The translations under genes and the position numbers were made by a program. The notes below the pieces were generated by a model that saw only the letters and a list, made by a program, of their open reading frames with translations, ran no database searches and was not told the origin of the DNA. Source: Streptomyces ortus (GTDB lineage Bacteria; Actinomycetota; Actinomycetes; Streptomycetales; Streptomycetaceae). From it: 64,000 nt of DNA. Location of the stretch: assembly GCF_026341275.1 (NCBI RefSeq), contig NZ_JAIFZO010000002.1, positions 3,077,264 through 3,141,263 of the forward strand, in the 5' to 3' direction. Positions 7,490 through 16,224 of this stretch are shown one piece after another; within the stretch, counting starts at the first letter, position 1; every line of letters begins with the position of its first letter.

Positions 7490-8599
7490 ATGCCGACCTA
7501 CGACCTGTACGCCAAGGACCCCGGAGCTTCCCTCTGGCAGGTGCCCGCGACCGGCGCGGCACGGTTCAGCTGGGAGTACGACGAAGGGCGCGACCGCCTG
7601 CTGGCCCTCTACCAGAAGGGCAAGGACAAGCAGTGGGACGGGCAGAAGCGGATCGACTGGGACCTGGAGGTCGACCCGCACGACCCCATCGGCACCCCCG
7701 ACGAGTCGATCTCCATCTACGGCACGCCGTACTGGGAGAAGATGAACGACCGCGACAGGGGTGAACTGCGCAAGCACGTCGCCTCCTGGCAGTTCAGCCA
7801 GTTCCTGCACGGCGAGCAGGGCGCCATGGTCTGCGCGGCCCGCATCGTCGAGTCCGTGCCCGACCTGGACGCCAAGTTCTACTCGGCGACCCAGACGATG
7901 GACGAGGCACGGCACGCGGAGATCTACGCCCGCTTCCTCCACGAGAAGGTCGGGATGCTCTACCCGATCGACGACAACCTCCGGTCGCTGCTCGGCGACA
8001 CCCTGCGCGACTCCCGCTGGGACATGCCCTACCTCGGCATGCAGGTCCTCATCGAGGGGCTCGCCCTCGCCGCGTTCGGGCTGATCAGGGACACCACCGA
8101 CAAGCCGCTGCCCAAGCAGATCCTCGCGTACGTCATGCAGGACGAGGCCCGGCACGTGGCCTTCGGCCGGATGGCGCTGCGCGACTACTACAAGCAGCTC
8201 TCCGACGCCGAACTGCGCGAACGCGAGGAGTTCGTCATCGAGGGCTGCTATCTGATGCGGGACCGCCTGCGCGGCACGGAGGTCCTGGAGAACTTCGGTG
8301 TGCCGCGAGCGGAGGCCGAGGAGTACACCGAGCGCTCGGAGTTCCTGGCCCTCTTCCGCCAACTGCTGTTCTCCCGCATCGTGCCCTGCGTCCGCGACAT
8401 CGGCCTGTGGGGCAAGCGCCTCCAGCAGGCCTACGTCGACATGGGCGTCTTCGACATGGGCAACTCCAACCTCGACCTCCTGATGTCCCAGGACGAGGAA
8501 CTGGCGGAGAAGCTCGACGCGGACCGCTTCGCCGCGGAGGAACAGGCGCGGGTGACGGAGGTGGACGAAGCGATCCGGGCGGGGGAGGAAGCCCCCTAG
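7490..8599 (+). CDS. Ferritin-like (R2-type) diiron protein
   Basis: A 369-residue ferritin-like protein with two ExxH-type iron motifs, TMDEARHAEIYARFLHE and MQDEARHVAFGRMALRDYY, plus an upstream Glu in FLHGEQGAM. This is the ribonucleotide-reductase-R2-like/ferritin-like family common in Actinobacteria, whose substrates are mostly unknown. The ATG at 7490 is chosen from the conserved-looking start MPTYDLYAKDP; the ribosome site is weak. It is divergent from the AurF-like gene, so two different diiron enzymes share one promoter region. It ends 3 bp before the convergent DUF3291 gene. Confidence 0.85.
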   Translation: MPTYDLYAKDPGASLWQVPATGAARFSWEYDEGRDRLLALYQKGKDKQWDGQKRIDWDLEVDPHDPIGTPDESISIYGTPYWEKMNDRDRGELRKHVASWQFSQFLHGEQGAMVCAARIVESVPDLDAKFYSATQTMDEARHAEIYARFLHEKVGMLYPIDDNLRSLLGDTLRDSRWDMPYLGMQVLIEGLALAAFGLIRDTTDKPLPKQILAYVMQDEARHVAFGRMALRDYYKQLSDAELREREEFVIEGCYLMRDRLRGTEVLENFGVPRAEAEEYTERSEFLALFRQLLFSRIVPCVRDIGLWGKRLQQAYVDMGVFDMGNSNLDLLMSQDEELAEKLDADRFAAEEQARVTEVDEAIRAGEEAP

Positions 8600-8602
8600 C
8601 GC

Positions 8603-9103
8603 TCAGGGGGCCGAAGTTCCCTGGGGCTCAAGGAGCGGCCGGGTCTCTCCGGGCGGGAACGACGTCCGCAGGGTGAACGCGTACGCCGTGGCCCCGTGCG
8701 CCCGCAGATGCAGCAGGCGCTCCTCCGCCTCGGCCACCGTCGGACGATGCCCGGCCGGCACCCACCACAGGGCCGTCATCGCCTCCCGGATCCGCTCGAA
8801 CCATTCGTTCCGCCGGGCGAGAAGCTCCCGGTGCCGCCCCTGGTACATGAAGGCGGTGAGGGCGTCGGGGTCCCGCCACACGGTCAGATTGATGATCAGC
8901 CAGTCGTCACCGAAGACGGACACGTCCGTCGCGTTGCCCTCGTCGCTCTGCAGCCGCCAGACGAATCCGTCGGCGGCGTCGGCGACCGCGTTCACCGGGT
9001 CGAGGGCGTCGACGAAGTCCTTCAACTGCGGGGAGTCCAGCGGGGCTTGGAGCCGGGAGATGTTCACCTGGGCGAGTTCGTAAGCGGCTGCGGACTGAGT
9101 CAT
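8603..9103 (-). CDS. DUF3291 domain protein
   Basis: A 166-residue DUF3291 protein. It has the family start (YELAQVNISRLQAPLDSPQL), NLTVWRDPDALTAFMYQGRHRELLARRNEWF in the middle and ALWWVPAGHRPTVAEAEERL near the end. The fold is a dimeric alpha/beta barrel like heme-degrading or monooxygenase-like proteins, but function is unknown. It is soluble, with no signal peptide. It converges on the ferritin-like gene with 3 bp between stops. Confidence 0.9.
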   Translation of the reverse strand: MTQSAAAYELAQVNISRLQAPLDSPQLKDFVDALDPVNAVADAADGFVWRLQSDEGNATDVSVFGDDWLIINLTVWRDPDALTAFMYQGRHRELLARRNEWFERIREAMTALWWVPAGHRPTVAEAEERLLHLRAHGATAYAFTLRTSFPPGETRPLLEPQGTSAP

Positions 9104-9147
9104 GACCGAACGTTAGGTCGGGCCGCGGACGTGACACCACCCCCGTC

Positions 9148-10626
9148 TCACCGATCGAGCACCGCCTCCATCACCGCCCGGGCGATCGGCGCCGCGTCCC
9201 CGCCGCCGCTGATGTCGCCCCGGTCGGCCGCCGCGTCCTCGACGACGACCGCGACGGCCACCGCCGGTGTCATGGAGTCGTCGGCCTGCGCCCACGAGAT
9301 GAACCAGGCGTACGGCGTACCGGAGTTGTGGATGCCGTGCTGGGCCGTGCCGGACTTGCCGCCGACCGTGGCGCCGGGGATCGCCGCGTTCGTGCCGGTG
9401 CCCTTCTCCACCACGTCCGTCATCAGCTCGCGCAGCCGTACGGCCGTGGCGGGGTTCATGGCCCGGTGCAGAGTGTGCTGCCCGGTGGCGGACACCAGGT
9501 CGCCGTCGGCCGTGGTCGTCCGCTCCACCAGATGCGGCGTACGCACCGAACCCTGGTCGGCGACGGCCGCGGCCACCATCGCCATCTGCAGCGGCGTGGC
9601 ACGGGTGTTGTACTGGCCGATGGAGGAGAGCGCGAGCTGCGCCCTGTCCACCCGGGCGTCGAAGGTGCTGGGGGACACCCGGAAGGGAATGCCGAGCCCC
9701 CGGTCGTTGAAGCCGAAGCCGGCCGCCGTCGTCCGCATCGCGTCCCGGCCCACCGCCACCCCCAGCCCGGCGAAGACCGTGTTGCACGACCACTGGAAGG
9801 CGTACCGCAGCGACGCGTCAGCGCAGCCCTCGACCTCGTTCGTCAGCCGCGTCGAACTGCCCGGCAGCCGGTACGGGTCCGGGGACTCCGTGGGCGCGTC
9901 CGGATCGCGCACCACGCCCGCGTCCAGGGCCGCCGCCGCGGTGACCACCTTGAAGGTCGAACCCGGCGGATACGTCTGCCGGATCGCCCGGTTGAGCATC
10001 GGCTTGTCCGCCGCGCCGTTCAGTCGCGCCCACGCCCTGGCCACGGCGGAGTCCGTCCCGGAGAGCTCCCCGGGGTCGTAGGAGGGCGTGGAGACCAGGG
10101 CCAGGATGCGGCCGGTGGACGGTTCGAGCGCGGCCACCGCACCCCGCCGCGCACCGAGCCCGGCGTACGCCGCCCGCTGCGCCGCCGCGTCGAGGGTCGT
10201 GACCACCTGCCCACCGGGGTTACGGGCCCGTGCGAGGTCGTTCCACAGCGGGAGCAGTGAGAGCGCCGGGTCGGTCCCCGCCAGCACGCCGTCCGCCGCG
10301 CCCTCCAGCAGGGACGTGCCGTAGACCTGGGAGGCGAAGCCGGTGACCGGGGCGTACAGCGGGCCGTCGCGGTAGGTCCGTTCGTAGCGGAACTGCTCGC
10401 CGGAGTCCCGGGAGCCGGTGACCGCCCGCCCGCCGACGAGGATGTCGCCGCGCGGCTGCCCGTAGCGGGCGATCGTGTGGCGGCGGTTGGCCGGGTTCTC
10501 GTCGTACGCGCGGGCCTGGACGAGCTGGATCCGGGTGGCGTTGACCAGGAGGGCGAGCAGGAGGAGCGCGCAGAACGCGGCGGCGTGCCGGATGTACCGG
10601 GTCATGGGCCGGCCGTTGCCCGTCAC
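9148..10626 (-). CDS. Penicillin-binding protein 2-type transpeptidase (PbpA-like)
   Basis: A 492-residue class B PBP. One N-terminal membrane helix (AAFCALLLLALLVNATRIQL) is followed by the RGDILVGG pedestal start and a transpeptidase domain with all three active-site motifs: SxxK in YPPGSTFKVV, SxN in QWSCNTVFAG and KSG in VGGKSGTAQHG. GTG at 10626 overlaps the stop of the upstream SEDS gene (GTGA), so the pair is translationally coupled. An ATG seven codons later is a possible alternative. SEDS-PBP pairs polymerise and cross-link peptidoglycan; this one is separate from any dcw cluster and is likely an accessory pair for growth or sporulation. Confidence 0.93.
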   Translation of the reverse strand: MTGNGRPMTRYIRHAAAFCALLLLALLVNATRIQLVQARAYDENPANRRHTIARYGQPRGDILVGGRAVTGSRDSGEQFRYERTYRDGPLYAPVTGFASQVYGTSLLEGAADGVLAGTDPALSLLPLWNDLARARNPGGQVVTTLDAAAQRAAYAGLGARRGAVAALEPSTGRILALVSTPSYDPGELSGTDSAVARAWARLNGAADKPMLNRAIRQTYPPGSTFKVVTAAAALDAGVVRDPDAPTESPDPYRLPGSSTRLTNEVEGCADASLRYAFQWSCNTVFAGLGVAVGRDAMRTTAAGFGFNDRGLGIPFRVSPSTFDARVDRAQLALSSIGQYNTRATPLQMAMVAAAVADQGSVRTPHLVERTTTADGDLVSATGQHTLHRAMNPATAVRLRELMTDVVEKGTGTNAAIPGATVGGKSGTAQHGIHNSGTPYAWFISWAQADDSMTPAVAVAVVVEDAAADRGDISGGGDAAPIARAVMEAVLDR

Positions 10627-12017
10627 GGTGCGACCTCCGCGCCCCGCTGCTTGGCCCCGGACGCCTGCTGTTCCTCCTCGGACCGGCCGCGTGCCGAGTC
10701 GCTCAGGCGCATCAGCAGAGCCACGATGATCCAGTTGGTGACGACCGACGAACCGCCCTGCGCGAGGAACGGCATCGCCATGCCGGTCAGCGGGATCAGC
10801 CCCGTCACCCCGCCCGCGATCACGAAGACCTGCAGCGCGACGATCGAGGCGAGCCCGACCGCGAGCAGCCGGCCGAAGGGGTCGCGCAGGACGAGGCCCG
10901 CCCGGATGCCGCGCTCGACCAGCAGCCCGTACAGGATGAAGATCGCGGACAGGCCCGCCAGGCCCAGTTCCTCGCCCGCCGTGGCCAGGATGAAGTCCGA
11001 CTTGACGGCGAAGCCGATGAGGATCGAGTGGCCGGCGCCCAGGCCGGTGCCGAGGATCCCGCCGGCGGCGAACGCGAAGAGGGACTGGGCGAGTTGGTTG
11101 GGGCCCCGGCCCGCCTCGATCGACGCGAACGGGTGCAGCCAGTCCTCGACCCTGCTGTGCACATGCGGTTCGAGCCAGCCCACCGCGAAGGCTCCGCACG
11201 CCGCGAGCAGCAGCCCCACCGCGATCCAGCCGGTGCGGCCCGTGGCGACGTACAGCAGGATCACGAAGAGGCCGAAGAAGAGCAGCGAGGTGCCGAGGTC
11301 GCGTTCGAGGACCAGGACGCCGACGCTCAGCAGCCAGACCGCGAGGATCGGGCCGAGTACGCGTCCGGTGGGCAGCTGGAGCAGCCAGACACGACGGCCG
11401 GTGTACGCGAGGGCGTTGCGGTTGGCGGCGAGGTACCCGGCGAAGAACAGCGCGAGCATGACCTTCGCGAACTCGCCGGGCTGGATGGAGAACCCGGCGA
11501 TCCTGATCCAGATCCGGGCGCCGTTCACCGAGGGGAAGAAGATCGGCAGGACGAGGAGGGCCAGCGCGGTGACGACGGACACGTACGTGTAGCGCTGCAG
11601 TACCCGGTGGTCGCGCAGCAGCACCACCACCGCGATGAACAGACCGACGCCCAGCGTCGACCAGACGAGTTGCGTGGGCGCCGCCCGGTCGGCCGGGGTC
11701 TCCAGGTCGAGCCGGTAGATCAGGACCAGGCCCAGGCCGTTGAGCAGGACGGCGATCGGCAGCAGCAGCGGATCGGCGCAGGGGGCGCGCAGGCGCACCG
11801 CGAGATGCGCGAGGAGCGCGAGCACGCCCAGCCCGGCGCCGTATCCGGCGGCGCCGGGCGGGACGGCTCCGGTCCGGGCGAGCCCGACGCCGCAGTAGCC
11901 GTACACCGAGAGCAGGACGGCCACGACGAGGAGGGTGAACTCGATGCCACGGCGCCGGGGGAGGCGTACAACGGGAGCCGGCGGGTCCGCCTGCGCTGTC
12001 GTTCCGGGCGAGAGCAT
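10623..12017 (-). CDS. SEDS family glycosyltransferase (FtsW/RodA/SpoVE)
   Basis: A 464-residue integral membrane protein with about ten or more helices. SEDS hallmarks: NGARIWIRIAGFSIQPGEFAKVMLALFFAGYLA in the middle (the FtsW/RodA signature), LERDLGTSLLFFGLF, and the C-terminal LTGMAMPFLAQGGSSVVTNW. The protein would polymerise lipid II outside the membrane. The gene is the first of a two-gene operon with the PBP at 9148-10626, sharing a 4-bp overlap. The C-terminal tail (RSEEEQQASGAKQ) is cytoplasmic and hydrophilic. Confidence 0.95.
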   Translation of the reverse strand: MLSPGTTAQADPPAPVVRLPRRRGIEFTLLVVAVLLSVYGYCGVGLARTGAVPPGAAGYGAGLGVLALLAHLAVRLRAPCADPLLLPIAVLLNGLGLVLIYRLDLETPADRAAPTQLVWSTLGVGLFIAVVVLLRDHRVLQRYTYVSVVTALALLVLPIFFPSVNGARIWIRIAGFSIQPGEFAKVMLALFFAGYLAANRNALAYTGRRVWLLQLPTGRVLGPILAVWLLSVGVLVLERDLGTSLLFFGLFVILLYVATGRTGWIAVGLLLAACGAFAVGWLEPHVHSRVEDWLHPFASIEAGRGPNQLAQSLFAFAAGGILGTGLGAGHSILIGFAVKSDFILATAGEELGLAGLSAIFILYGLLVERGIRAGLVLRDPFGRLLAVGLASIVALQVFVIAGGVTGLIPLTGMAMPFLAQGGSSVVTNWIIVALLMRLSDSARGRSEEEQQASGAKQRGAEVAP

Positions 12018-12109
12018 GTCCGGAAGTTAGCAAGCGGTTCGCCCGATGTCCTGTTATGTCGCGACAGTGGGGCCGTTCCGGCGTACCTCAGGTGGTACTG
12101 GGGACGCGC

Positions 12110-12484
12110 TCAGCACCAGCGGGGCGAGGCGCCGATGTTGTCGATGTAGCGGGCGGCTCCCCAGGCCCAGGTGCCGTCCGCGAGGAGGTACCAGAGGGGG
12201 TTGCCCTGGATGCTCTCGCCGGGCGTCTTGCAGAAGATGGAGACGACCTCGCCGTACTCCGCGAAGCCGATGACGGCGCTGCCGCGGGTCGGCTTGTCCC
12301 GCAGGTTCAGCCCGCCGGGCGCGCTGATGCGGCCCTTGTAGTACCGGGAGTGGCTGCTGTCGTGGCTGCCGTGGTGGTCGTCCCGGTCGTCACCGGCGAG
12401 GGCGGGGCTCGCCGCGGCTCCGGCGACGAGAGCGCCGCCGGCGACGGTTATGCCGAGACGGATGAAAGCGGTACGCAGAGACAT
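12110..12484 (-). CDS. Secreted SH3-domain protein
   Basis: A 124-residue exported protein. ATG at 12484 has GGAGGAG upstream. The signal peptide (MSLRTAFIRLGITVAGGALVAGAAASPALA) ends with an AxA site, followed by a short His/Asp/Ser linker (DDRDDHHGSHDSSHS). The mature part has the bacterial SH3 start (APGGLNLRDKPTRGSAVIG) and a Trp-rich end (WYLLADGTWAWGAARYI), with two cysteines that may pair. Such proteins bind cell wall or act as small extracellular factors in Streptomyces. It stands alone, with no operon. Confidence 0.88.
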   Translation of the reverse strand: MSLRTAFIRLGITVAGGALVAGAAASPALAGDDRDDHHGSHDSSHSRYYKGRISAPGGLNLRDKPTRGSAVIGFAEYGEVVSIFCKTPGESIQGNPLWYLLADGTWAWGAARYIDNIGASPRWC

Positions 12485-12590
12485 GGCGGGCTCCTCCGAA
12501 ATGGGTACCAAGGCTGACTAACCGCCACACTAAAATCCCCCTCCCACCCCCGCCCGCCACACTGAGCCATCGGGGCACCCGCACCCATCC

Positions 12591-12707
12591 AGGGGCGCGG
12601 GGAACGGCGCAATCTTTTGGCTTTTCGCTTTAGGGGCGCGGGGAACGGCGCAATCTTTTGGCTTTTAGGGGGCGCAGCCCCCAAGGGGCGCGGGGAACGG
12701 CGCAATC
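12591..12707. repeat. Three copies of the GGGGCGCGGGGAACGGCGCAA repeat
   Basis: Copies start at 12591, 12632 and 12684. The first two share AGGGGCGCGGGGAACGGCGC followed by AATCTTTTGGCTTTT; the third lacks the T-rich tail. Between copies two and three lies a perfect hairpin GGGGGC-GCA-GCCCCC (12668-12682). The unit is the dispersed intergenic element also seen at 14174, 16225-16560 and 42211. The T-rich tails could let it serve as a terminator for the flanking genes, both read leftward. Confidence 0.8.
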
Positions 12708-12752
12708 CGCCGCTACGCGGCGCCATCGCGCGCCCGCGCAACGGCCGAGGAC

Positions 12753-13232
12753 CTACTCCGCAAGCTCCTCCAGCAGCCGCGCCGTCGCGAGCCCCGCCCG
12801 CAGATACTCCACGAAGAGCTCGTTGTGCAGCGCCCACGGCGACCGCCGAGCCCGGATCAGCCGTATCGCGTCGTCGGCCGCGTGCCCCGCGAGGACCAGC
12901 GCGTCGGCGACGACCAGCCCCGACCGGTTGTACCCGTGGAAGCAACGCACCAGCACCCGCCGCCCCTCGTCCAGCGCCTCGGCCGCCGTCCGGGAGAGCC
13001 GCATCACGCCGGCCAGCTGCGTGCCGTCCAGCGGCCCGTCCGGAATCGCCCACACATGGTGCTCCACGCCCGGATCGGGACCGTGGCCGGGCAGCCGCAA
13101 CAAGGTCAGCACCAGATCGAACTCGTCGTGCACGACGGCGAACTCCGGTTCCCCCGACCGGCCCAGGTACTGGTGCCCGCCCATCCACAGCCCCGGCACG
13201 ATCTCGCTCCACGGGCTGTCCGGGACCGGCAC
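12753..13232 (-). CDS. Dual-specificity/tyrosine phosphatase-like protein
   Basis: A 159-residue protein with the CX5R phosphatase signature (VRCFHGYNRSGLV, Cys and Arg intact), an upstream Asp in IPDGPLDG as possible general acid, and HNELFVEYLRAGL at the end. GTG at 13232 is chosen because AGGAGG lies 9 nt upstream in the right frame; a nearby ATG (frame shifted) does not encode the domain. The target is unknown. The gene is divergent from the NERD-like gene. The 12753 end is next to repeat copies that could provide termination. Confidence 0.82.
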   Translation of the reverse strand: MPVPDSPWSEIVPGLWMGGHQYLGRSGEPEFAVVHDEFDLVLTLLRLPGHGPDPGVEHHVWAIPDGPLDGTQLAGVMRLSRTAAEALDEGRRVLVRCFHGYNRSGLVVADALVLAGHAADDAIRLIRARRSPWALHNELFVEYLRAGLATARLLEELAE

Positions 13233-13349
13233 ATCGGGTTGCCTCCTGCGAGCCCGCAACGGCGCCTCCCCCTCCAACTGCTCCAAAGGTAGCCGCCTTC
13301 TTGCCCCTGGAGCACCCCGCCTGTTCCCATGGTCGAGGGGTGATGATGC

Positions 13350-14153
13350 ATGAACGCACTGCGCGTCATACCGACTTGGCGGCACGGTCAGGAACGGCTC
13401 TACGTCTGCCGCACGGACGGCAGGAACATCGCCTGGTACGACAGGGAGGCCGCCCGGGTCAATCTGCTCAGCGAGGAGCGGCGCGAGGACGTGCTCGACG
13501 TGCTCGGACCGTTCCTGACCGGAACGGTGACGGTCGGACCGCCACCGGTACCGACGCCCGCCGAACTCGCCCGGCTCTCCCTGCACCCGGACGACGACCT
13601 CGCGCCGAACCGGCCCGGCGAGGCCCTGCAGACCGTGCTCGACCACGAACCGGGCCCGCAGCGGCGGATGCGGCCGGATCCCCGGCGGCACGCCCTCGCG
13701 GCGGAACTCGCGGTGGGCGAGGCGCTGGACCGGCTGGACGGGGCCGGGTGGCGCACCCTGCACTCGGTGCCGCTGCCCGGCGGGGACCGCGTCCATCACC
13801 TGGTGATCGGCCCGGGAGGCCTGTTCGCCGTGCACTCGGTGCACGCCCGCAAACAGCGCGTCCTCGTCGCCGACCCGATGGTCACGGTGGGGCGCCGGGA
13901 GGCCGGGCCACTGCTGCGCGCGATCCGCGCCGACGCGGACCGCGCCTCGTACGCCCTGACCGCCGAGGTGCGCCCCGTACTGGCTCTCTTCGCGCCCCGG
14001 GAGGTCTCGGTGACGGCACCTCTGCGCGAGCTGCGCGTCCTGCTGGACACGGACGTGGCGCCGCTGGCCCGCGCGGGCGGCGTCCTCAAGCCGGCGGACG
14101 TCGAGGCGCTGCACGCCATGGCCCGCGACCGGGGGACGTGGGTACGGGTCTGA
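13350..14153 (+). CDS. NERD-like nuclease-related domain protein
   Basis: A 267-residue soluble protein. Residues ~118-200 (AAELAVGEALDRLDGAGWRTLHSVPLPGGDR, then HLVIGPGGLFAVHSVH) follow the NERD pattern: conserved Glu/Gly helix, D/R, then hydrophobic strand with GPGGLFAV and a basic strand (ARKQRVLV). The N-terminal ~115 residues (VIPTWRHGQERLYVCRTDG, YDREAARVNLL) are a separate region often found in streptomycete homologues. The Asp normally expected before HLV is replaced by His-His, so nuclease activity is doubtful. GAGGGGTG precedes the ATG. Confidence 0.75.
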   Translation: MNALRVIPTWRHGQERLYVCRTDGRNIAWYDREAARVNLLSEERREDVLDVLGPFLTGTVTVGPPPVPTPAELARLSLHPDDDLAPNRPGEALQTVLDHEPGPQRRMRPDPRRHALAAELAVGEALDRLDGAGWRTLHSVPLPGGDRVHHLVIGPGGLFAVHSVHARKQRVLVADPMVTVGRREAGPLLRAIRADADRASYALTAEVRPVLALFAPREVSVTAPLRELRVLLDTDVAPLARAGGVLKPADVEALHAMARDRGTWVRV

Positions 14154-14173
14154 GATCCCGCGCCCCGGCTCTC

Positions 14174-14195
14174 AGGGGCGCGGGGAACCGCGCGG
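14174..14195. repeat. Single GGGGCGCGGGGAAC repeat
   Basis: AGGGGCGCGGGGAACCGCGC lies between the convergent NERD-like and ligD genes. It is one dispersed copy of the element described at 12591, here with CCGCGC after GGGGAA. It is preceded by GCGCCCCGG, which could pair with it to form a stem. Confidence 0.7.
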
Positions 14196-14231
14196 CCCGG
14201 CGGAGGGCCCGGCGGAGCGCCCGATGGAGCG

Positions 14232-15113
14232 TCATGGCAGTGAACCCGCCAGTCCGGGGTCCAGCAGCGGCTCCAGCAGGTCGCCGTGGCGCTCCAGCCG
14301 GGGTGCGATGTCCGTGGCCGTGAAGCTCAGTCCGGCCGGGGTGGCGCAGGCCTCGACCTCGTCCCAGGTGACCGGGGCGGAGACCGTGGGGGTCTCGCGG
14401 GCCCTGAGCGTGTACGGGGCGGCGGTGGTCTTGCGGGCCGCGTTCTGGCTGAAGTCGACGAAGACCTTGGAGGGCCGCAGGCTGCGGGTCATACGGTGGA
14501 TGACCAGGTCGGGCAGGTCGGCCTGCGCCTCCACCGCGAGTGCCTTCGCGTAGGCGGAGACCTCGGCGGACGGGGTGGGCTCCAGGGCGGCCAGCAGATG
14601 CAGGCCCTTGGAGCCGGACGTCTTCGCGTACGCCGTCAGGCCGTCCGCCGCCAGCCGGTCGCGCAGCCACACGGCGACCCGGCAGCACTCGACGACCGTG
14701 GCGGGTGCGCCGGGATCCAGGTCGAGGACCAGCCGGTCGGCGACGTCCGGGGTCCGCGCCGACCACTGCGGGGTGTGGAACTCGGTGACGAGGTTCGCCG
14801 CCCACATCAGGGAGGGCAGGTCCTGGACCAGGACCATCCGGGCCGGACCCTCCGAACGGGGGACCTCCGTGGTGGCGACCCAGTCGGGTGCACCGGGCGG
14901 GACGTTCTTGGTGAAGAAGACCTGGCCGTCGGGGCCGTCCGGATAGCGCAGCAGGGAGACCGGCCGGTCGTGGAGGTGGGGGAGGAACGCCTCCGCCACG
15001 GTCGCGTAGTAGTGCAGCAGCTCCCCCTTGGTGAAGCCGGTCGCCGGGTGGAGCACCTTGTCCAGGTTGCTCAGGGTCACCTTCCGCCCGGCCACCTCAG
15101 TGATTGGCGTCAT
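14232..15113 (-). CDS. ligD: LigD polymerase domain (NHEJ primase-polymerase)
   Basis: A 293-residue stand-alone polymerase domain of LigD. Visible motifs: HYYATVAEAFLPHLHDRPVSLLRYPDG at the start, the metal-binding DxD in LVLDLDPGAP, the nucleotide-binding TSGSKGLHLLAAL and the late RSLRPSKVFVDFSQNAARKTT. It adds ribo- or deoxynucleotides at broken ends during non-homologous end joining. No ligase or nuclease domain is fused, as is usual for the Streptomyces split system. It is divergent from ku, with 77 bp between starts, a conserved pairing that implies joint control. The ligase partner must lie elsewhere. Confidence 0.95.
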   Translation of the reverse strand: MTPITEVAGRKVTLSNLDKVLHPATGFTKGELLHYYATVAEAFLPHLHDRPVSLLRYPDGPDGQVFFTKNVPPGAPDWVATTEVPRSEGPARMVLVQDLPSLMWAANLVTEFHTPQWSARTPDVADRLVLDLDPGAPATVVECCRVAVWLRDRLAADGLTAYAKTSGSKGLHLLAALEPTPSAEVSAYAKALAVEAQADLPDLVIHRMTRSLRPSKVFVDFSQNAARKTTAAPYTLRARETPTVSAPVTWDEVEACATPAGLSFTATDIAPRLERHGDLLEPLLDPGLAGSLP

Positions 15114-15190
15114 AAGATGACAATCCCACGTATTTGTACGAAAACGGGTAGGCGGGGGAACGGGTGAGAGCGACCTGAAGGGTGTCGAAC

Positions 15191-16192
15191 GTGAGATCCA
15201 TATGGAACGGTGCCATCTCCTTCGGGCTGGTCAGCATCCCGATCAAGCTGGTGAACGCCACGGAGAACCACGCGATCTCCTTCCGCCAGATCCACACCGA
15301 GGACGGCGGTCGCATCCGCTACCGCAAGGTGTGCGAGGTGGAGGAACGCGAGGTGACGTCGTCGGAGATCGGCAAGGCGTACGAGGACGCCGACGGCACG
15401 ATGATCCCCATCACGGACGAGGATCTGGCCTCCCTGCCGATTCCGACCGCCCGGACGATCGAGATCGTGGCCTTCGTGCCGGCCGACCGGATCGACCCGC
15501 TCCAGATGGACACGGCGTACTACCTGTCCGCGAACGGGGTGCCGGCGGCCAAGCCGTACACGCTGCTGCGGGAGGCGCTGAAGCGCAGCCAGAAGGTCGC
15601 CATCGCGAAGTTCGCGCTGCGCGGGCGTGAGCGGCTGGGCATGCTGCGGGTCGTCGACGACGTCATCGCGATGCACGGGCTGCTGTGGCCGGACGAGATC
15701 CGCTCGCCCGAGAGCGTCGCCCCGGACGCGGCCGTCACCGTCCGGGACAAGGAGCTGGACCTGGCCGACGCGCTGATGGACACGCTCGGGGAGGTCGATC
15801 TCGCGGAGCTGCACGACGACTACCGCGAGGCGGTGGAGGAACTGATCGCGGCGAAGGCGTCGGGGGAGGCGGCCCCCGCCGCTCCCTCCGCCGAGAAGTC
15901 CGGCGGCAAGGTGATCGACCTGATGTCCGCGCTGGAGAACAGCGTGCGGCAGGCGCGGGTGGCGCGCGGCGAGGACGCCGACTCCGGCGGGGCCGAGGTG
16001 AAACCCCTGCGCAAACAGACGGCCCGCAAGACGACCACGAGTGCCACGAAGCCGGCCTCCGGCAAAAAGAAGACACCAGCGAAGAAGACGACGACGAAGT
16101 CGGCGGCAGGCTCCAAGAAGACAGCGGCAAAGAAGACGACGGACACCCCGCCCGCCAAAAAGACAACCCCCCGAAAAAGAGCCTCAGCCTGA
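15191..16192 (+). CDS. ku: Ku DNA end-binding protein with lysine-rich tail
   Basis: A 333-residue bacterial Ku. The core starts MRSIWNGAISFGLVSIPIKL and covers ~250 residues, with FRQIHTEDGGRIRYRK and AYYLSANG...LLREAL typical of the ring domain. GTG 15191 is preferred over GTG 15182 because GAAGGG precedes it and it gives the conserved start. The last ~75 residues are an Ala/Lys/Thr/Pro tail (KKKTPAKKTTTKSA and similar), histone H1-like, known in other actinobacterial Ku proteins to bind DNA and help recruit partners. The protein bridges double-strand ends for LigD. Confidence 0.96.
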   Translation: MRSIWNGAISFGLVSIPIKLVNATENHAISFRQIHTEDGGRIRYRKVCEVEEREVTSSEIGKAYEDADGTMIPITDEDLASLPIPTARTIEIVAFVPADRIDPLQMDTAYYLSANGVPAAKPYTLLREALKRSQKVAIAKFALRGRERLGMLRVVDDVIAMHGLLWPDEIRSPESVAPDAAVTVRDKELDLADALMDTLGEVDLAELHDDYREAVEELIAAKASGEAAPAAPSAEKSGGKVIDLMSALENSVRQARVARGEDADSGGAEVKPLRKQTARKTTTSATKPASGKKKTPAKKTTTKSAAGSKKTAAKKTTDTPPAKKTTPRKRASA

Positions 16193-16224
16193 CCCGCACC
16201 CGCCGCGTGCGACCCCACGCATTC

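Noticed and set aside
6378..8599. Natural product cluster around the AurF-like oxygenase
   Set aside because: No PKS, NRPS, terpene, RiPP or tailoring set lies within the window; neighbours are housekeeping or isolated genes.
13106..13369. ATG at the AGGAGG before the phosphatase gene (alternative frame)
   Set aside because: The ATG is out of frame with the phosphatase domain; the overlapping GTG in the correct frame has equal spacing and gives the conserved protein.
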